NCBI RefSeq assembly: GCF_000308615.1
Contig: NZ_BAGB01000025.1
Location: forward strand, 87,400-151,399
Length of the DNA stretch: 64,000 bases
DNA from: Nocardia jiangxiensis NBRC 101359
GTDB taxonomy: Bacteria; Actinomycetota; Actinomycetes; Mycobacteriales; Mycobacteriaceae
Reading direction: 5' to 3'
In this document: piece by piece, positions 16,903 to 26,247 of the stretch
How the letters are laid out: the number at the start of each line of letters is the position of its first letter
Numbering within the stretch: the first letter of the stretch is position 1
Made by a program: the position numbers and the translations under genes
Notes under the pieces: model-generated
The model's database searches: none
Told to the model about the DNA's origin: nothing
The model's input: only the letters and a program-made list of their open reading frames with translations

Positions 16903-17352
16903 TCAGGAGTCCGGGTCCGTGCGCTTCAGGAAGGATTTCGATTCGTCGATCGGAGTGTTCTGCGCCGCGGACAGCCACCACCGCCCGTCGCGCTCCACCA
17001 GGACGTACAGGGCGACTTCCGAGAAGGCGCCCGGTTCGACGGCCTGTCTGCGGATCTGGGTGACGACCACGCCCGGGGCAGGACTGGCCGCTGCCACGAC
17101 CTCGAAGCGGGACGACGGTGCGACGGGTTCGCTCAGCCGCATCATTCGGCGGTGGATCGCGTTGATCCGGCTGTGCCCCACGACCAGCGCGCCGAAGGGG
17201 GTGCCCCACAACACGTCCGCGGCGAACGAGTTGTCGTAGCGGTCGGCGTCGGCCGTCTCGCCCGCCTTCTGTAATTCGGCGGCGAGGTCGGCGGCCACGG
17301 CCTGTGCGGTCGTATCGGCGGCCTGGTCGTGCAGATTCGGTCGAGTATCCAT
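16903..17352 (-). CDS. SnoaL-like / SgcJ-EcaC family protein
   Basis: A 149-residue NTF2-fold protein: an N-terminal helix with AELQKAGETADADRYDNSFAADVLWGTPFGALVVG and a beta-sheet half ending DGRWWLSAAQNTPI. These proteins bind small hydrophobic ligands; some are isomerases, many have no known reaction. ATG 17352 is supported by GGAGGAT upstream. The gene is followed directly by an SRPBCC remnant. Confidence 0.8.
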   Translation of the reverse strand: MDTRPNLHDQAADTTAQAVAADLAAELQKAGETADADRYDNSFAADVLWGTPFGALVVGHSRINAIHRRMMRLSEPVAPSSRFEVVAAASPAPGVVVTQIRRQAVEPGAFSEVALYVLVERDGRWWLSAAQNTPIDESKSFLKRTDPDS

Positions 17353-17446
17353 GTCATCCTCCGCTCTCTGATGCTGATCACAGCCTGCAAGCTCAACCAA
17401 AGTTGAGGTCAAGCCGGTGTGAGCGAGGTGACGGTCTCGTGGTCGG

Positions 17447-17860
17447 CTAGGGGTTCCGGGCCGAATCGATCCGGTCCAGGAGCCGGCGTGGTCCGGTCGT
17501 GCGGGCCCCGAGCGCCTCGATGCGGGCCCGCAGGCCGCGGTCCGCGGTGACGACGAGGACCTGTGCGTGGTCGCCGTGTTCGGCCGTGACCGCGACGATC
17601 GCGTCGTCGCCGGAGCCCGCGGCGCGTACCACCCTGATGTTGCGGAATTCGTTGTCGTCCACCGCTTTTGCGGCACCCTCGAGGACGACGACCACCTCGC
17701 ACGAGTGCGGAAGGTGTTCCCGCAGCGCTGCCAGGCCCGTCAGCAGCCGCCGCGCTGCGCCCGCGCGGTCGCGCCACCAGCCGTCGGGGCGGGAGCCGAC
17801 GACATTGGCCGCGTCCACGACGAGCATCCGCACGGAATCGTCCACGTGCTCAGTCTCCAT
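17447..17860 (-). CDS. NYN-domain (PIN-like) putative ribonuclease
   Basis: 137 residues. LVVDAANVVGSRPDGWWRDR at the N-terminus and VVRAAGSGDDAIVAV and LVVTADRGLRARIEALGA later carry the spaced acidic residues (Asp of VDAANV, DD of GSGDD, TADRGL) of metal-dependent NYN/PIN nucleases. The domain is nearly the whole protein. ATG 17860 is used; ATG 17827 at the domain start is a real alternative. It lies 74 bp downstream of the luciferase-like monooxygenase on the same strand. Confidence 0.8.
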   Translation of the reverse strand: METEHVDDSVRMLVVDAANVVGSRPDGWWRDRAGAARRLLTGLAALREHLPHSCEVVVVLEGAAKAVDDNEFRNIRVVRAAGSGDDAIVAVTAEHGDHAQVLVVTADRGLRARIEALGARTTGPRRLLDRIDSARNP

Positions 17861-17934
17861 CAAGGGAGTCGGCCGGTCGCGCAGCGGTGCGTGTCCAACG
17901 TGGCCGGTACTCCAGCCGTGTGTGGCCGTTCGGA

Positions 17935-19254
17935 TCAGTACGGCGCGGTTCCGGCCGATCGTGGCGGCAGCGGCGGGAGTTCCAGATTGTCGCGGAAGGT
18001 GTCGCCCACGTAGTCGCGGCCGACGATGCCACGCTTGCGGAGTTCGGGCAGCAGTCCGGCGAGCAGGAAGTCCCGGGTGCGCGGATCGTCGAGACCGCCG
18101 AGGCCGATGACGTCGAGAACGCCTGCGGAATAACGTTCCTCGATCGCGTCGGCCAGCTGCTCCGGAGTGCCCGCGGCGGCCCAGTGTCCGGTGTCCTTGG
18201 CGGCGATGATCAACTCCCGCAGCGTCTTTCCGGACCGAGCGTAACCGGTGAAGATCTCCACCCGGCCGCGCCGCCGATGCACCGAACGCACCTCCGGCAG
18301 CAGATGTTCCGGAATCGGCTCGTCCAGTGGTAGATCGGTCAGATCGACTCCGCCGCCGAGCATATCGGCCAGGGCGTGGCGTCCCGCCTCGAAGTCGGTG
18401 GCCTCTTCGCGTTCGCGTACCAGGCGCAGTGCTTCGGCCTCGGTGGCGCCGTAGGTGGCGTGCAATGAGCTGAAGATCAACGGAAGTCCGTCGGCGCGGC
18501 CCAGTTCCGCTGCGCGCGTGCGGATTCGCTTGGTGTAGGTCAATGCGTCGTCCAAGGTGCCCAGTGAGGTGAACACCACCTCCGCGAACCGGGCGCCGAG
18601 CTCCACCCCGCCCTCGGACTGCCCGGCCTGGAACTGCACCGGCCGACGTTGCGGCAGTGGCGGGATGTTGAGTGGACCGCGAACCGTGAAGTGGTCGCCC
18701 GCGTACTCGATCGGACGTACCGATTCCGCGTTCAACCGCGCCCCGCCCCGCCCGTCCGAGGTCAGCGCATCGGGCCCCCAGCTGTCGAACAGCGCGTTGA
18801 CGACCTCGATCGATTCCGCCGCGCGGGCGTACCGTTCCTCCGGACTCGGCAGCTCGGCGTCGCCGTAGTTCTCCTCGCCGACCGAGGAGGTCACCGCATT
18901 CCACGCCGCGCGGCCGTTGCTGATGTGATCGAGTGTGCCGAACAGTCGCGCCAGGTTGTACGGGTGATGGAACGTGGTGGTGACGGTCGCGATCAGGCCG
19001 ACGTGCCGGGTGACCGCGCTCAACGCGGACAGCACGATCAGCGGCTCCTGCGCCCCGATCGCGCCCTGCATGCCGAAGCTGAGCAGGTCGGCGGCGAACA
19101 ACGCGGCGAACCGGTGTTCCTCCGCGAGCCGGGCCGTCTCGAGCAGATCGGTGAGCGTGGACTTCCCCGGATCGATCGCCGCGGCATAGACCTTGGGAGA
19201 TCCGCTCACCCCGGTCACGATCTTCAGCGGCCGCCGCCGGTCGGTGCTTGCCAT
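17935..19254 (-). CDS. LLM-class flavin-dependent monooxygenase (NtaA/SnaA/DszA family)
   Basis: A 439-residue TIM-barrel protein. RRPLKIVTGVSGSP, EHRFAALFAADLLSF, TVTTTFHHPYNLARLFGTLDHISNGRAAWNAVTS and PVQFQAGQSEGG are the FMNH2-binding segments of the NtaA/SnaA/DszA/DmoA group, two-component monooxygenases that need a separate flavin reductase. They act on chelators, sulfur compounds or antibiotics; the substrate is open. No flavin reductase is adjacent; the PPOX-type gene beside it is divergent. Confidence 0.9.
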   Translation of the reverse strand: MASTDRRRPLKIVTGVSGSPKVYAAAIDPGKSTLTDLLETARLAEEHRFAALFAADLLSFGMQGAIGAQEPLIVLSALSAVTRHVGLIATVTTTFHHPYNLARLFGTLDHISNGRAAWNAVTSSVGEENYGDAELPSPEERYARAAESIEVVNALFDSWGPDALTSDGRGGARLNAESVRPIEYAGDHFTVRGPLNIPPLPQRRPVQFQAGQSEGGVELGARFAEVVFTSLGTLDDALTYTKRIRTRAAELGRADGLPLIFSSLHATYGATEAEALRLVREREEATDFEAGRHALADMLGGGVDLTDLPLDEPIPEHLLPEVRSVHRRRGRVEIFTGYARSGKTLRELIIAAKDTGHWAAAGTPEQLADAIEERYSAGVLDVIGLGGLDDPRTRDFLLAGLLPELRKRGIVGRDYVGDTFRDNLELPPLPPRSAGTAPY

Positions 19255-19388
19255 ACCGCGACGCTAACCAGGCACACCGGTATCGCCCACGGGTTACGCT
19301 CAGCGAGATCCTTTCCCGCAGTGCGTGATCGCCGCATTCACCCGCCCGAGGCCGCGTCCCCTGCCGCCGAATTCCGTAGACTGCGGGG

Positions 19389-19832
19389 GTGACCGATCTC
19401 GCGGATTTCGCCCGGCTGATCGCCGGTGATCATGGGCTCTGTGTCGTGTCGACCGCCCGAGCGGATGGCACGATCCACTCCTCACTCGTCAACGCCGGTG
19501 TGCTGAAACACCCGCTGACCGGCGAGGAAGTAGTAGGGATGGTGCTGCGCGGCGGCACTCGCAAGTTGGCGAATCTGCGGGCCCGGCCGCGGATGACGGC
19601 CGTCGTGCGCGTCGGCTGGGAGTGGGCCGCCGCCGAGGGGCCGGTGTGGATCACCGGACCCGACGATCCGGTCCCCGGAATCGACCCCGAACGCCTGCGT
19701 CTGCTGCTGCGGGAGGTGTTCACTGCGGCCGGCGGCACCCACGAGGATTGGGACGAATACGACCGCGTCATGGCACAGGAGCGCCGGGCGGTCGTGCTGA
19801 TCGTTCCCGATCGCGTCTACGCCAACGGCTGA
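19389..19832 (+). CDS. PPOX-class F420-dependent oxidoreductase (TIGR03618-like)
   Basis: A 147-residue split-barrel flavin/F420-binding protein: LCVVSTARADGTIHSSLVNAGVL, then VVGMVLRGGTRKLANLRARPRMTAVVRVGWEWAAAEGPVWITGP. The pattern matches the F420-dependent PPOX group of Actinobacteria. It starts at GTG 19389, diverges from the luciferase-like gene, and overlaps the convergent MBL-fold gene by 16 bp. Confidence 0.85.
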   Translation: MTDLADFARLIAGDHGLCVVSTARADGTIHSSLVNAGVLKHPLTGEEVVGMVLRGGTRKLANLRARPRMTAVVRVGWEWAAAEGPVWITGPDDPVPGIDPERLRLLLREVFTAAGGTHEDWDEYDRVMAQERRAVVLIVPDRVYANG

Positions 19833-20728
19833 GCGGCAGCCCAGGCCAGCGGCAGCACCACGTCCACGTTGTCCCGCTGGGCCAGGGGCAGCAGCATCTT
19901 CATCGTCGCGTCGAAGCGATCCGCGAAGTGCGGAAGCGGGCGCAGTGGCCGGTCCAGCCCGGTGAAGAAGTCGTCCCAGTGCACCAGCACGACCCGCCGT
20001 GCGTCGACCGCGCCGACGACGTCGTCCCAGTACCGCCGCACGAACTCGGGTGACTGCCTGCCCAGACCGCCGATGCCCAGATAGACGACCTCCGCGCGAC
20101 GTCCGTCCAGCATGCCGGGACGGTGATTCGCACTGGCGTGCATCAGAATTCGACCGAGCGGATGTTCGATGAGCACCGAGTAGGCGGTCCCGGTCTTCCA
20201 TGCGCGGGTGCGCGCGGGCGGAACCAGCGGCCGCGTCACTATGCCCGGATAACGGTCACCCGGACTGTGCACCGAATCCAGGAACGTCAGTGTGAACTGC
20301 CCGTATTCGAGAGTGTCCCCGTCGCCCACCACCCGCAGCGAGGATTCGGCCAGGCCGAGCCCGCGCCCGATGTTCGCGGTGGACTCCGACCCGACCAGCT
20401 CCGCACCGGTCTGCAGGCACCACACCGGCGCGTCCAGGGCGTGGTCGTAATGCGAGTGCGCGCAGAACACCGCGTTCAGCGTCCGCACGTTCAGCCGTTC
20501 GATCGCGGCCCGGACCAGCCCCGGATCCGGCGCGATCCGCCCCAGCGCGACCCGCAGCAGCCCCGGCCGCGTGACGAACCCGTCGCACAGCAGACTCGTC
20601 GTGTCGTCCGACAGCAGCAGCGAACTGGTCCCGAGGAAGTGCGCCGTCAACCCGCCGGGTGTCACATCGGCGCGCTGCTGGTAGGCGTGGTAGGGCGCGA
20701 GATCGGGACGGCCGAGGGGAGTTCTCAC
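19817..20728 (-). CDS. MBL-fold metallo-hydrolase
   Basis: 303 residues with the metallo-beta-lactamase metal motif AHSHYDH (HxHxDH), a later metal-binding region HASANHRPG and C-terminal VVLVHWDDFF. A second signature, LTAHFLGTSSLLLSD, begins the fold. Zn-dependent hydrolase; substrate not predictable. GTG 20728 gives a normal start; upstream in-frame sequence is Arg/Pro-rich and not conserved in character. It follows the P450 gene by 62 bp on the same strand. Confidence 0.83.
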   Translation of the reverse strand: MRTPLGRPDLAPYHAYQQRADVTPGGLTAHFLGTSSLLLSDDTTSLLCDGFVTRPGLLRVALGRIAPDPGLVRAAIERLNVRTLNAVFCAHSHYDHALDAPVWCLQTGAELVGSESTANIGRGLGLAESSLRVVGDGDTLEYGQFTLTFLDSVHSPGDRYPGIVTRPLVPPARTRAWKTGTAYSVLIEHPLGRILMHASANHRPGMLDGRRAEVVYLGIGGLGRQSPEFVRRYWDDVVGAVDARRVVLVHWDDFFTGLDRPLRPLPHFADRFDATMKMLLPLAQRDNVDVVLPLAWAAAQPLA

Positions 20729-20790
20729 CCCGTTATCCTGCACCTGTTGCCGTGCGATCGGGCGGAGCGCGCCGTGTGGGCTGCGATCTG

Positions 20791-22059
20791 CTAGCCGAAC
20801 AGCACGGGCAGTGAGGTGGGGGATCGGAAGACCTGGCCGCGGATGTGCGGATCGTCCGCATCGGGGTCGAGCCGCAGATTCGGCAGTTTGTCCAGCATCT
20901 TCTCCAGGGCCAGTCGCATCTCGGTGCGGGCCAGGTGGATGCCCAGGCAGTTGTGCGGTCCCTGCCCGAAGGACATGTGCGGGCGCGGCGCGCGGAAGAT
21001 GTCGAAGTCGTCCGGATCGTTCCACCGGCTCTCGTCCCGATTGGCGGCGGCGAGCATCAGCATCACCGTCGACCCCTTCGGAATGGGCACATCGTGCAGG
21101 ACCGTACTGGTGGTGGCCATGCGGGTGATGTTCAGCAGCGGTGTCTCGAACCGGATCGACTCCTCGACCGCGCGGGGGATCAGCGCCCGATTGTCCCGCA
21201 GCGCGTTGAGCTGATCCGGACGAGACAGCAAGGTGCACAACATATTTCCGGTCGATCGATAGGTCGTCTCGATCCCGGCGGGCAGCAGCAGTCGCAGGAA
21301 GGAGAAGATCTCCTCGTCGCTCAGGCGCTCGCCGTCCAGTTCGGCCCGGGACAGATCGCTGATCAGATCCTCGCGCGGTTCGCGGCGACGCTCGGCGAGG
21401 ATCTCCGCGAGATACGCCTTGACCTCCTGTGAAGCGGTGATGGCGCGTTCGCGGTTGGAGTGGAACCCGAGAATGGCGATCGACCAGCGCTGGAACTGCC
21501 GCAGATCCTCCCGCGGCAGGCCGAGCATCCCGGCGGTCACGAGGGTCGGGAAGGGAAAGGTGAACTCGGTGACCAGATCGGCGTGTCCGCGGTCGGCGAA
21601 CCGGTCGATCAACTCGTCCGCGACCGGGACGATGAGCCGTTCCTCCCAGTTCGCCAGGGCCTTCTGCCGGAACGCGGTGGACACCAGCGCGCGGTAGCGG
21701 CGGTGTTCGGGATCGTCCATCCCCAGAATGATGTGCTTGCCCATGATGTCGCCCATGAGCATGTCGATGATGTGCGCCGAGGAGTAGGTCTTGCCGTCGC
21801 GCAGCACCTCGAGGATATCTACGTAGCCGTAGACGAAGAACACCGCCGCATCGTCGGCGTGCGGCATGTTCGAGGTGTCCAGGCGCTGCACCGGATGCTC
21901 CCGGCGAGCGGCGGCCAGTTCCGGATACGGGTCGCGGACATCGCCCGCGACGTCGTCGTCGAATACCTCGAAGACGCTGTCGTCACCGGCTTCGCGCTCC
22001 TGCCCGCTCGCAGCCGGCGGTTCGACCTGGTCTGCGGTGGCCTTGACGTGTGTGTCCAC
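20791..22059 (-). CDS. Cytochrome P450 of the catabolic island
   Basis: 422 residues. I-helix AGIETT (261-266), where Ile replaces the usual His/Asp before the Glu-Thr pair; K-helix EESIRF; haem loop FGQGPHNCLG with ligand Cys371. The layout resembles mycobacterial/rhodococcal CYPs acting on terpenes, sterols or hydrocarbons. It is transcribed divergently from the SBP-AveC-NorDQ operon, and one copy of the 18-bp motif (22076-22093) lies 17 bp before its start. It is therefore the likely first hydroxylating enzyme of the pathway. Confidence 0.92.
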   Translation of the reverse strand: MDTHVKATADQVEPPAASGQEREAGDDSVFEVFDDDVAGDVRDPYPELAAARREHPVQRLDTSNMPHADDAAVFFVYGYVDILEVLRDGKTYSSAHIIDMLMGDIMGKHIILGMDDPEHRRYRALVSTAFRQKALANWEERLIVPVADELIDRFADRGHADLVTEFTFPFPTLVTAGMLGLPREDLRQFQRWSIAILGFHSNRERAITASQEVKAYLAEILAERRREPREDLISDLSRAELDGERLSDEEIFSFLRLLLPAGIETTYRSTGNMLCTLLSRPDQLNALRDNRALIPRAVEESIRFETPLLNITRMATTSTVLHDVPIPKGSTVMLMLAAANRDESRWNDPDDFDIFRAPRPHMSFGQGPHNCLGIHLARTEMRLALEKMLDKLPNLRLDPDADDPHIRGQVFRSPTSLPVLFG

Positions 22060-22075
22060 GAACCCTCCTCGGTAA

Positions 22076-22093
22076 GACCAAATATTCGTTCCG
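22076..22093 (-). promoter_or_regulatory. Shared 18-bp motif, copy A (P450 promoter)
   Basis: Minus strand CGGAACGAATATTTGGTC. It is identical to copy B at 30488-30505, 8.4 kb away. Confidence 0.65.
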
Positions 22094-22183
22094 AAGCGTA
22101 CTGAGCGCTCAGAGGCGGGTCAATACCCGTCAAACACGGTTCAAGTCGACCGTTGACGACGGACGCGCGCGATCCGTAACATG

Positions 22184-22201
22184 TGGAACGAATTTTAGGT
22201 T
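22184..22201 (+). promoter_or_regulatory. Shared 18-bp motif, copy E (SBP operon promoter)
   Basis: TGGAACGAATTTTAGGTT matches copy A/B at 14 of 18 positions and lies 35 bp before the SBP start. Confidence 0.5.
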
Positions 22202-22235
22202 CGCTGCTCGAGCCGCCTGGCAGACGGAGATACAC

Positions 22236-23348
22236 GTGGCCTACGAAAGTACTGCCGAGCCCATCAAACTCGGCTATCTGTTCGACTTCCGACTTCCCGA
22301 GAGCTTTCCGCCGGATATGCGGGACGACCTGACCCGCCCGTTCCATCTGGTGTTCGCCGAGGGACAACGACTCGGCCTGATCGACCGTCCGGTGGAGATC
22401 GTCTTCCGCGAGGTGGAGGGCTTGCCCAAGGGCTCGGTGAAGGCGGTGATCGATGCGTACGGGGAACTGGTGGACGAGGGGTGCCTGGCCGTATTCGGCC
22501 CGCACATCACCGATAACGCCGTTCCGATGCGGGAGGAGATCGAACGCCGATTCCGGGTTCCGGCGATCAATGTCTCGGGGTCGGAGGACTGGCTCGGCGA
22601 ATGGACCTTCGCCCTGCCGCAGGGGTCGATGACCGACGAGCCGGTCTTCTGGGCGCATCTACTCGCCAAGGGCGGGCACACCGAGGTCGGCGCGCTGGTG
22701 GAACGCTCCCTGGTGGGCGAGAGCTACATCCGGAATTTTCGGAAAGCCTGCCGCGAGGAGGGAATTCGCATCGTCGCCGAGGTGGCCATCCCGCAGACCG
22801 CGCAGGACATCAGCGAGGAGGTGCGTGCACTGCGCGAGGCGAAGGCGCAGGCGATCGTGCACTGCGGCTTCGGATTCGGGGTCGCGATGGGGAATCCCGC
22901 ACTCGCCGCGCTGAATTGGGATCCGCCGCGGTTCATGGGCACCGCATTCCAGAATGCCTGGATCAACGAACTGCTGTGGAACGCCTTCCTCGGCTGGACC
23001 GGCCTGGACCAGTACGACGAGGGAAACCTGGTGGGACAGCGGTTTCTGGATGTCTACCAGGCCGATTCCGGGCGTCGCCCGCAGTACTGCGTCCCCGTGG
23101 TGAACCGCGACATCGCGACAGTTCTGTTGCACGCCTTCGCCGATGCGCATCCGCTGTCTCCGCGCGGGGTCGCCGAGGCGCTCGAACGGGTCAAGATGTT
23201 GCCGGCCGCGGCCGGCGCCCCCGGCACCCGGCTCTCGTTCGGGAAGTGGACCCGGCGGGGGTGGATGGGCGCGGGCTATCTGGTTGCGCGGCAACTGGAT
23301 CCGGACGGCGTGACATCGCACCTGGTCGCGCGATTCGGGCAGGAGTAG
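22236..23348 (+). CDS. Leu/Ile/Val-type periplasmic-binding-like protein without signal peptide
   Basis: 370 residues with the type I periplasmic-binding fold: IKLGYLFDFRLPES at the N-terminus, VDEGCLAVFGPHITDNAVPM and VGALVERSLVGESYIRNFRKAC. No signal sequence or lipobox precedes the domain; GTG 22236 is supported by GGAG upstream, and nothing hydrophobic is encoded before it. It is thus probably cytoplasmic and may be a ligand sensor or carrier (compare AmiC), not an ABC transporter subunit; no permease or ATPase is near. It is the first gene of the operon, 3 bp before the AveC-like gene. Confidence 0.82.
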   Translation: MAYESTAEPIKLGYLFDFRLPESFPPDMRDDLTRPFHLVFAEGQRLGLIDRPVEIVFREVEGLPKGSVKAVIDAYGELVDEGCLAVFGPHITDNAVPMREEIERRFRVPAINVSGSEDWLGEWTFALPQGSMTDEPVFWAHLLAKGGHTEVGALVERSLVGESYIRNFRKACREEGIRIVAEVAIPQTAQDISEEVRALREAKAQAIVHCGFGFGVAMGNPALAALNWDPPRFMGTAFQNAWINELLWNAFLGWTGLDQYDEGNLVGQRFLDVYQADSGRRPQYCVPVVNRDIATVLLHAFADAHPLSPRGVAEALERVKMLPAAAGAPGTRLSFGKWTRRGWMGAGYLVARQLDPDGVTSHLVARFGQE

Positions 23349-23351
23349 ACC

Positions 23352-24491
23352 GTGAGCGCCCCGCAGGAACTCCGGTCCGGCACCCAGCCGGACGCCGCAC
23401 CCGGCCGTGCGCCGGGTAGCGCACCGCGCCGCCTGCGCACGGCGGGGATCACGATCCTGATCGTGGCGGTCCTGGCCGTCATCGCTGCCTACGCGAGCCG
23501 CGGCGCGGACGATCCGCGGATCGCGAATCCCGCGGTCAGCGGCGCGCCCCGCCCGGTGCCGCCGCTGTTCGGCTGGAATCACTGGATCACGGTGCACGAG
23601 ATCGGGACCGTGGTGATGATGGTGGTGCTGGTCACCGTGGTCGTCGTGGGCTGGCGTCGCTATCCGGCTCATCCGGTGCTGTTGATGACGCTGGTGACCA
23701 CCGCGATCGTGTGGCAGGACCCGATCATGAACTGGGCGCCCTACGCCGCCTACAACCCGCAGCTGTGGCACTGGCCGGTGCACTGGCCGCTGGTGTCGCT
23801 GTCGCCGACGGTCGAGCCGTTCATCGTGATCGGTTATGCCACTTTCTATCTCGGCCCCTACTTTCCCGCGATCCGGGTGCTGCGCCGGCTACAGGCCCGT
23901 CGTCCGCACGATTCGTTCGTCTCGCGGCATCCGCTGTGGAGTCTGGCCGGGCTGACCCTGGTGATCGGGTTCGTCTTCGACGCGATTCTGGAATGCATCC
24001 TGGTGCGCAGCCAGCTGTACATCTACACGCAGGTGATCCCGTTCGGCTCGCTGTTCACCGGCAAGCCCTACCAGTTCCCGTTGATCTGGGAATCGGCGCT
24101 GGTCACGGTCGTGATGATCCCGGCGGCAGTGCTGCTGTACCGCGACGACACCGGACGCACGGTCGCCGAACGGCTCTCGCACCGGGCCCGGATCTTCCGG
24201 AACCATCCCGCCCTGGGCGCGTTCACGGTGATGTTCATCCTGATCAATATCGCCTACTTCTGTTACGGCGGCGGATTCGCCATCATCCGCGACAGCCGCG
24301 CGGCCACCTCGGTCGCCTGCCCGTGGCCGTTCCCGGAGGCGAAAGTCTATGACCCGCAGGGGTTCTACGAAAAGAACGGGCAGGCCGGGCCGTACTCGGC
24401 CGGGATCTGGTCGCGGTGGGAGAATGCGCAGTCGGGACGCCCCGCGACAGCGATGCCCGCCGATGGCGGACGGTGCGGGGGCAGGACGTGA
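23352..24491 (+). CDS. Spirocyclase AveC-family membrane protein
   Basis: 379 residues with about seven hydrophobic segments. PVPPLFGWNHWITVHEIGT, DPIMNWAPYAAYNPQLWHWPVHWPLVS and FGSLFTGKPYQFPLIWES are the conserved loops of the AveC family, named for the avermectin spiroketal cyclase/dehydratase; most homologues lie in catabolic loci of Mycobacterium and Rhodococcus and have no proven reaction. GTG 23352. Its stop overlaps the NorD-like start (GTGA), so they are coupled. Confidence 0.85.
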   Translation: MSAPQELRSGTQPDAAPGRAPGSAPRRLRTAGITILIVAVLAVIAAYASRGADDPRIANPAVSGAPRPVPPLFGWNHWITVHEIGTVVMMVVLVTVVVVGWRRYPAHPVLLMTLVTTAIVWQDPIMNWAPYAAYNPQLWHWPVHWPLVSLSPTVEPFIVIGYATFYLGPYFPAIRVLRRLQARRPHDSFVSRHPLWSLAGLTLVIGFVFDAILECILVRSQLYIYTQVIPFGSLFTGKPYQFPLIWESALVTVVMIPAAVLLYRDDTGRTVAERLSHRARIFRNHPALGAFTVMFILINIAYFCYGGGFAIIRDSRAATSVACPWPFPEAKVYDPQGFYEKNGQAGPYSAGIWSRWENAQSGRPATAMPADGGRCGGRT

Positions 24492-26185
24492 GTGCCGGTG
24501 AAATCGACGGTGGTCCAGCAAGGTTCGGTCTGCTTGCCTCGGGAATAGCGGGACGGGCACTTCGGGTCGCTCCGGCCGCGCCGGACGAATCGCCGTGGAC
24601 CGACGGCCGCGTGGTGTTCGTCGACGCCGAAGCTCCCGCACTCGACCAGATCGTCGAACTCACGGTGCAGGCGTCGATGATCGGCGCGGGCAGCTTCGAA
24701 TCCGAGCTCCTCCGGCGGCTCGCCCGCCGATCACCCGCCGTACTCGATCGGTATCTGATGCTGGAGGGCCATCGCGCGCTGGCCGCCAACGGCGATTTGC
24801 TGCCTGTCGCCGCGAGCGCATTGGTCGACCAGAACATTGCTGAGCTGTCCGGTTGTGCCGCAACATCATTGGTGATCGCATCAGGAAAGCGCGCGCTGGG
24901 TGATCCGCCGCCGGAGTTCGGGACGATCCACCCGAAGCGTCTGCTGACCACGCAGGAGAAGTTCGCCGAACAGGGCGCGCCGGACACCCGTCCGCCCGAC
25001 TCGGCCGATGCCGAGGACGATTCGCCGGACGAACTGGACGACGATGATTCCGGCGGTAAGCTCCCCGCCCTGTTCAGCAACGTCGTCGGGGGACAGGGGC
25101 TGCCGGCCCGGCTGTTCCGGCGCATGCTGAGCCTCGGCCGGGAGTCCGAGGGCGGCATCACCGCTGGCGGTGTGCCGAGATCGGCTCGGGCACTGGTGAA
25201 ACCGGGGCGCATCGACACCGGAGGCACGGGCACCGCGGCCGCAGCGGATGCCGTGGCCGAACTCCGGCGCGAGGGCCTGTCCTATCCGGAATGGGACGTC
25301 CACCGCCGCCGATACCGGCCCGGCTGGTGCACGGTGGCCGAATCCGATCCTCGGGCAGGGGATCACGCGATCCCGATCGCACCCGTGAGCAACGCCCTGA
25401 TGCGCGCGCTGGCCCGGCTGCGCTCGAGTCTCGACCACAAGCATCGCCGGATGCAGGGCGACGACATCGATGTGGACGCGGTGGTGGACGAACGTGTACA
25501 GCTACTCTCCGGAGCTTCGACTGACGGTGCCGTGTACATCGAAAGTGTCAGGTGCACACCGGATCTGGCGGTCGTCGTACTGCTCGACATCTCGGGTTCG
25601 GCCGCATTGCCGAGCGTTTCCGGCGGAACCGTGCACGACCAGCAGCGCACCGCGGCCCTCATGCTGACCTCGGCGCTGCACGCACTGGGCAATCGGGTGG
25701 CGCTCTACGGGTTCTACTCTCAGGGACGGGCCGCGGTCCGGGCGTTGCGGGTCAAGCGATTCGACGATCGACTGGACGCCGCGGCGCTGCGCAGGCTCGC
25801 CGCACTCGAGCCCGCGGCCTACACCCGGATGGGTGCGGCCGTGCGGTACGGCACGACGATCGCGAGCGAATATCGCTGCGCCGCAAGAACACTGCTCGTC
25901 GTGCTGTCCGATGGATTCGCCTACGACCACGGCTACGAAGGTGTCTACGCCGAGGCCGACGCCCGGCGTGCGCTGTCCGAGGCTCGTCGCCAGGGCATCG
26001 GATGTGTCTGTCTGAGCGTCGGCGCGGAGACCGGGATCGACGCGTTGCGCAGGGTTTTCGGCACCGCCGCCTACGCCGCCGTCGCCTCACCCCAGGAGGT
26101 GTCCCAGGTGGCCGCGCCGTTGTTCCGGGACGCGTTGCGTTCCGCCGACCTGCGCCGCCGAATGATGCGAGCGCGAGCCTCCTGA
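24488..26185 (+). CDS. NorD-like VWA-domain protein
   Basis: 565 residues. The N-terminal two-thirds is helical with an acidic stretch (ADAEDDSPDELDDDDSGG, about residues 180-197). The C-terminal VWA domain (about 358-545) has a full MIDAS: D367-x-S369-x-S371 in LLDISGS, a Thr in AYTRMG and Asp in VLSDGF. NorD/CbbO-type VWA proteins work with MoxR AAA+ ATPases to insert or activate metal cofactors. The GTG start overlaps the AveC stop by 4 bp, and the NorQ-like ATPase follows, so the pair acts together. Confidence 0.88.
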   Translation: MSAGEIDGGPARFGLLASGIAGRALRVAPAAPDESPWTDGRVVFVDAEAPALDQIVELTVQASMIGAGSFESELLRRLARRSPAVLDRYLMLEGHRALAANGDLLPVAASALVDQNIAELSGCAATSLVIASGKRALGDPPPEFGTIHPKRLLTTQEKFAEQGAPDTRPPDSADAEDDSPDELDDDDSGGKLPALFSNVVGGQGLPARLFRRMLSLGRESEGGITAGGVPRSARALVKPGRIDTGGTGTAAAADAVAELRREGLSYPEWDVHRRRYRPGWCTVAESDPRAGDHAIPIAPVSNALMRALARLRSSLDHKHRRMQGDDIDVDAVVDERVQLLSGASTDGAVYIESVRCTPDLAVVVLLDISGSAALPSVSGGTVHDQQRTAALMLTSALHALGNRVALYGFYSQGRAAVRALRVKRFDDRLDAAALRRLAALEPAAYTRMGAAVRYGTTIASEYRCAARTLLVVLSDGFAYDHGYEGVYAEADARRALSEARRQGIGCVCLSVGAETGIDALRRVFGTAAYAAVASPQEVSQVAAPLFRDALRSADLRRRMMRARAS

Positions 26186-26247
26186 GGATCCGATAGCTCT
26201 GTCGCGCAAGCGAATCCCGGAAGATCACGGAGAAAGGCCAGGACGAT

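Noticed and set aside
22236..23348. ABC importer operon
   Set aside because: The binding protein has no signal peptide and no permease or ATPase follows.
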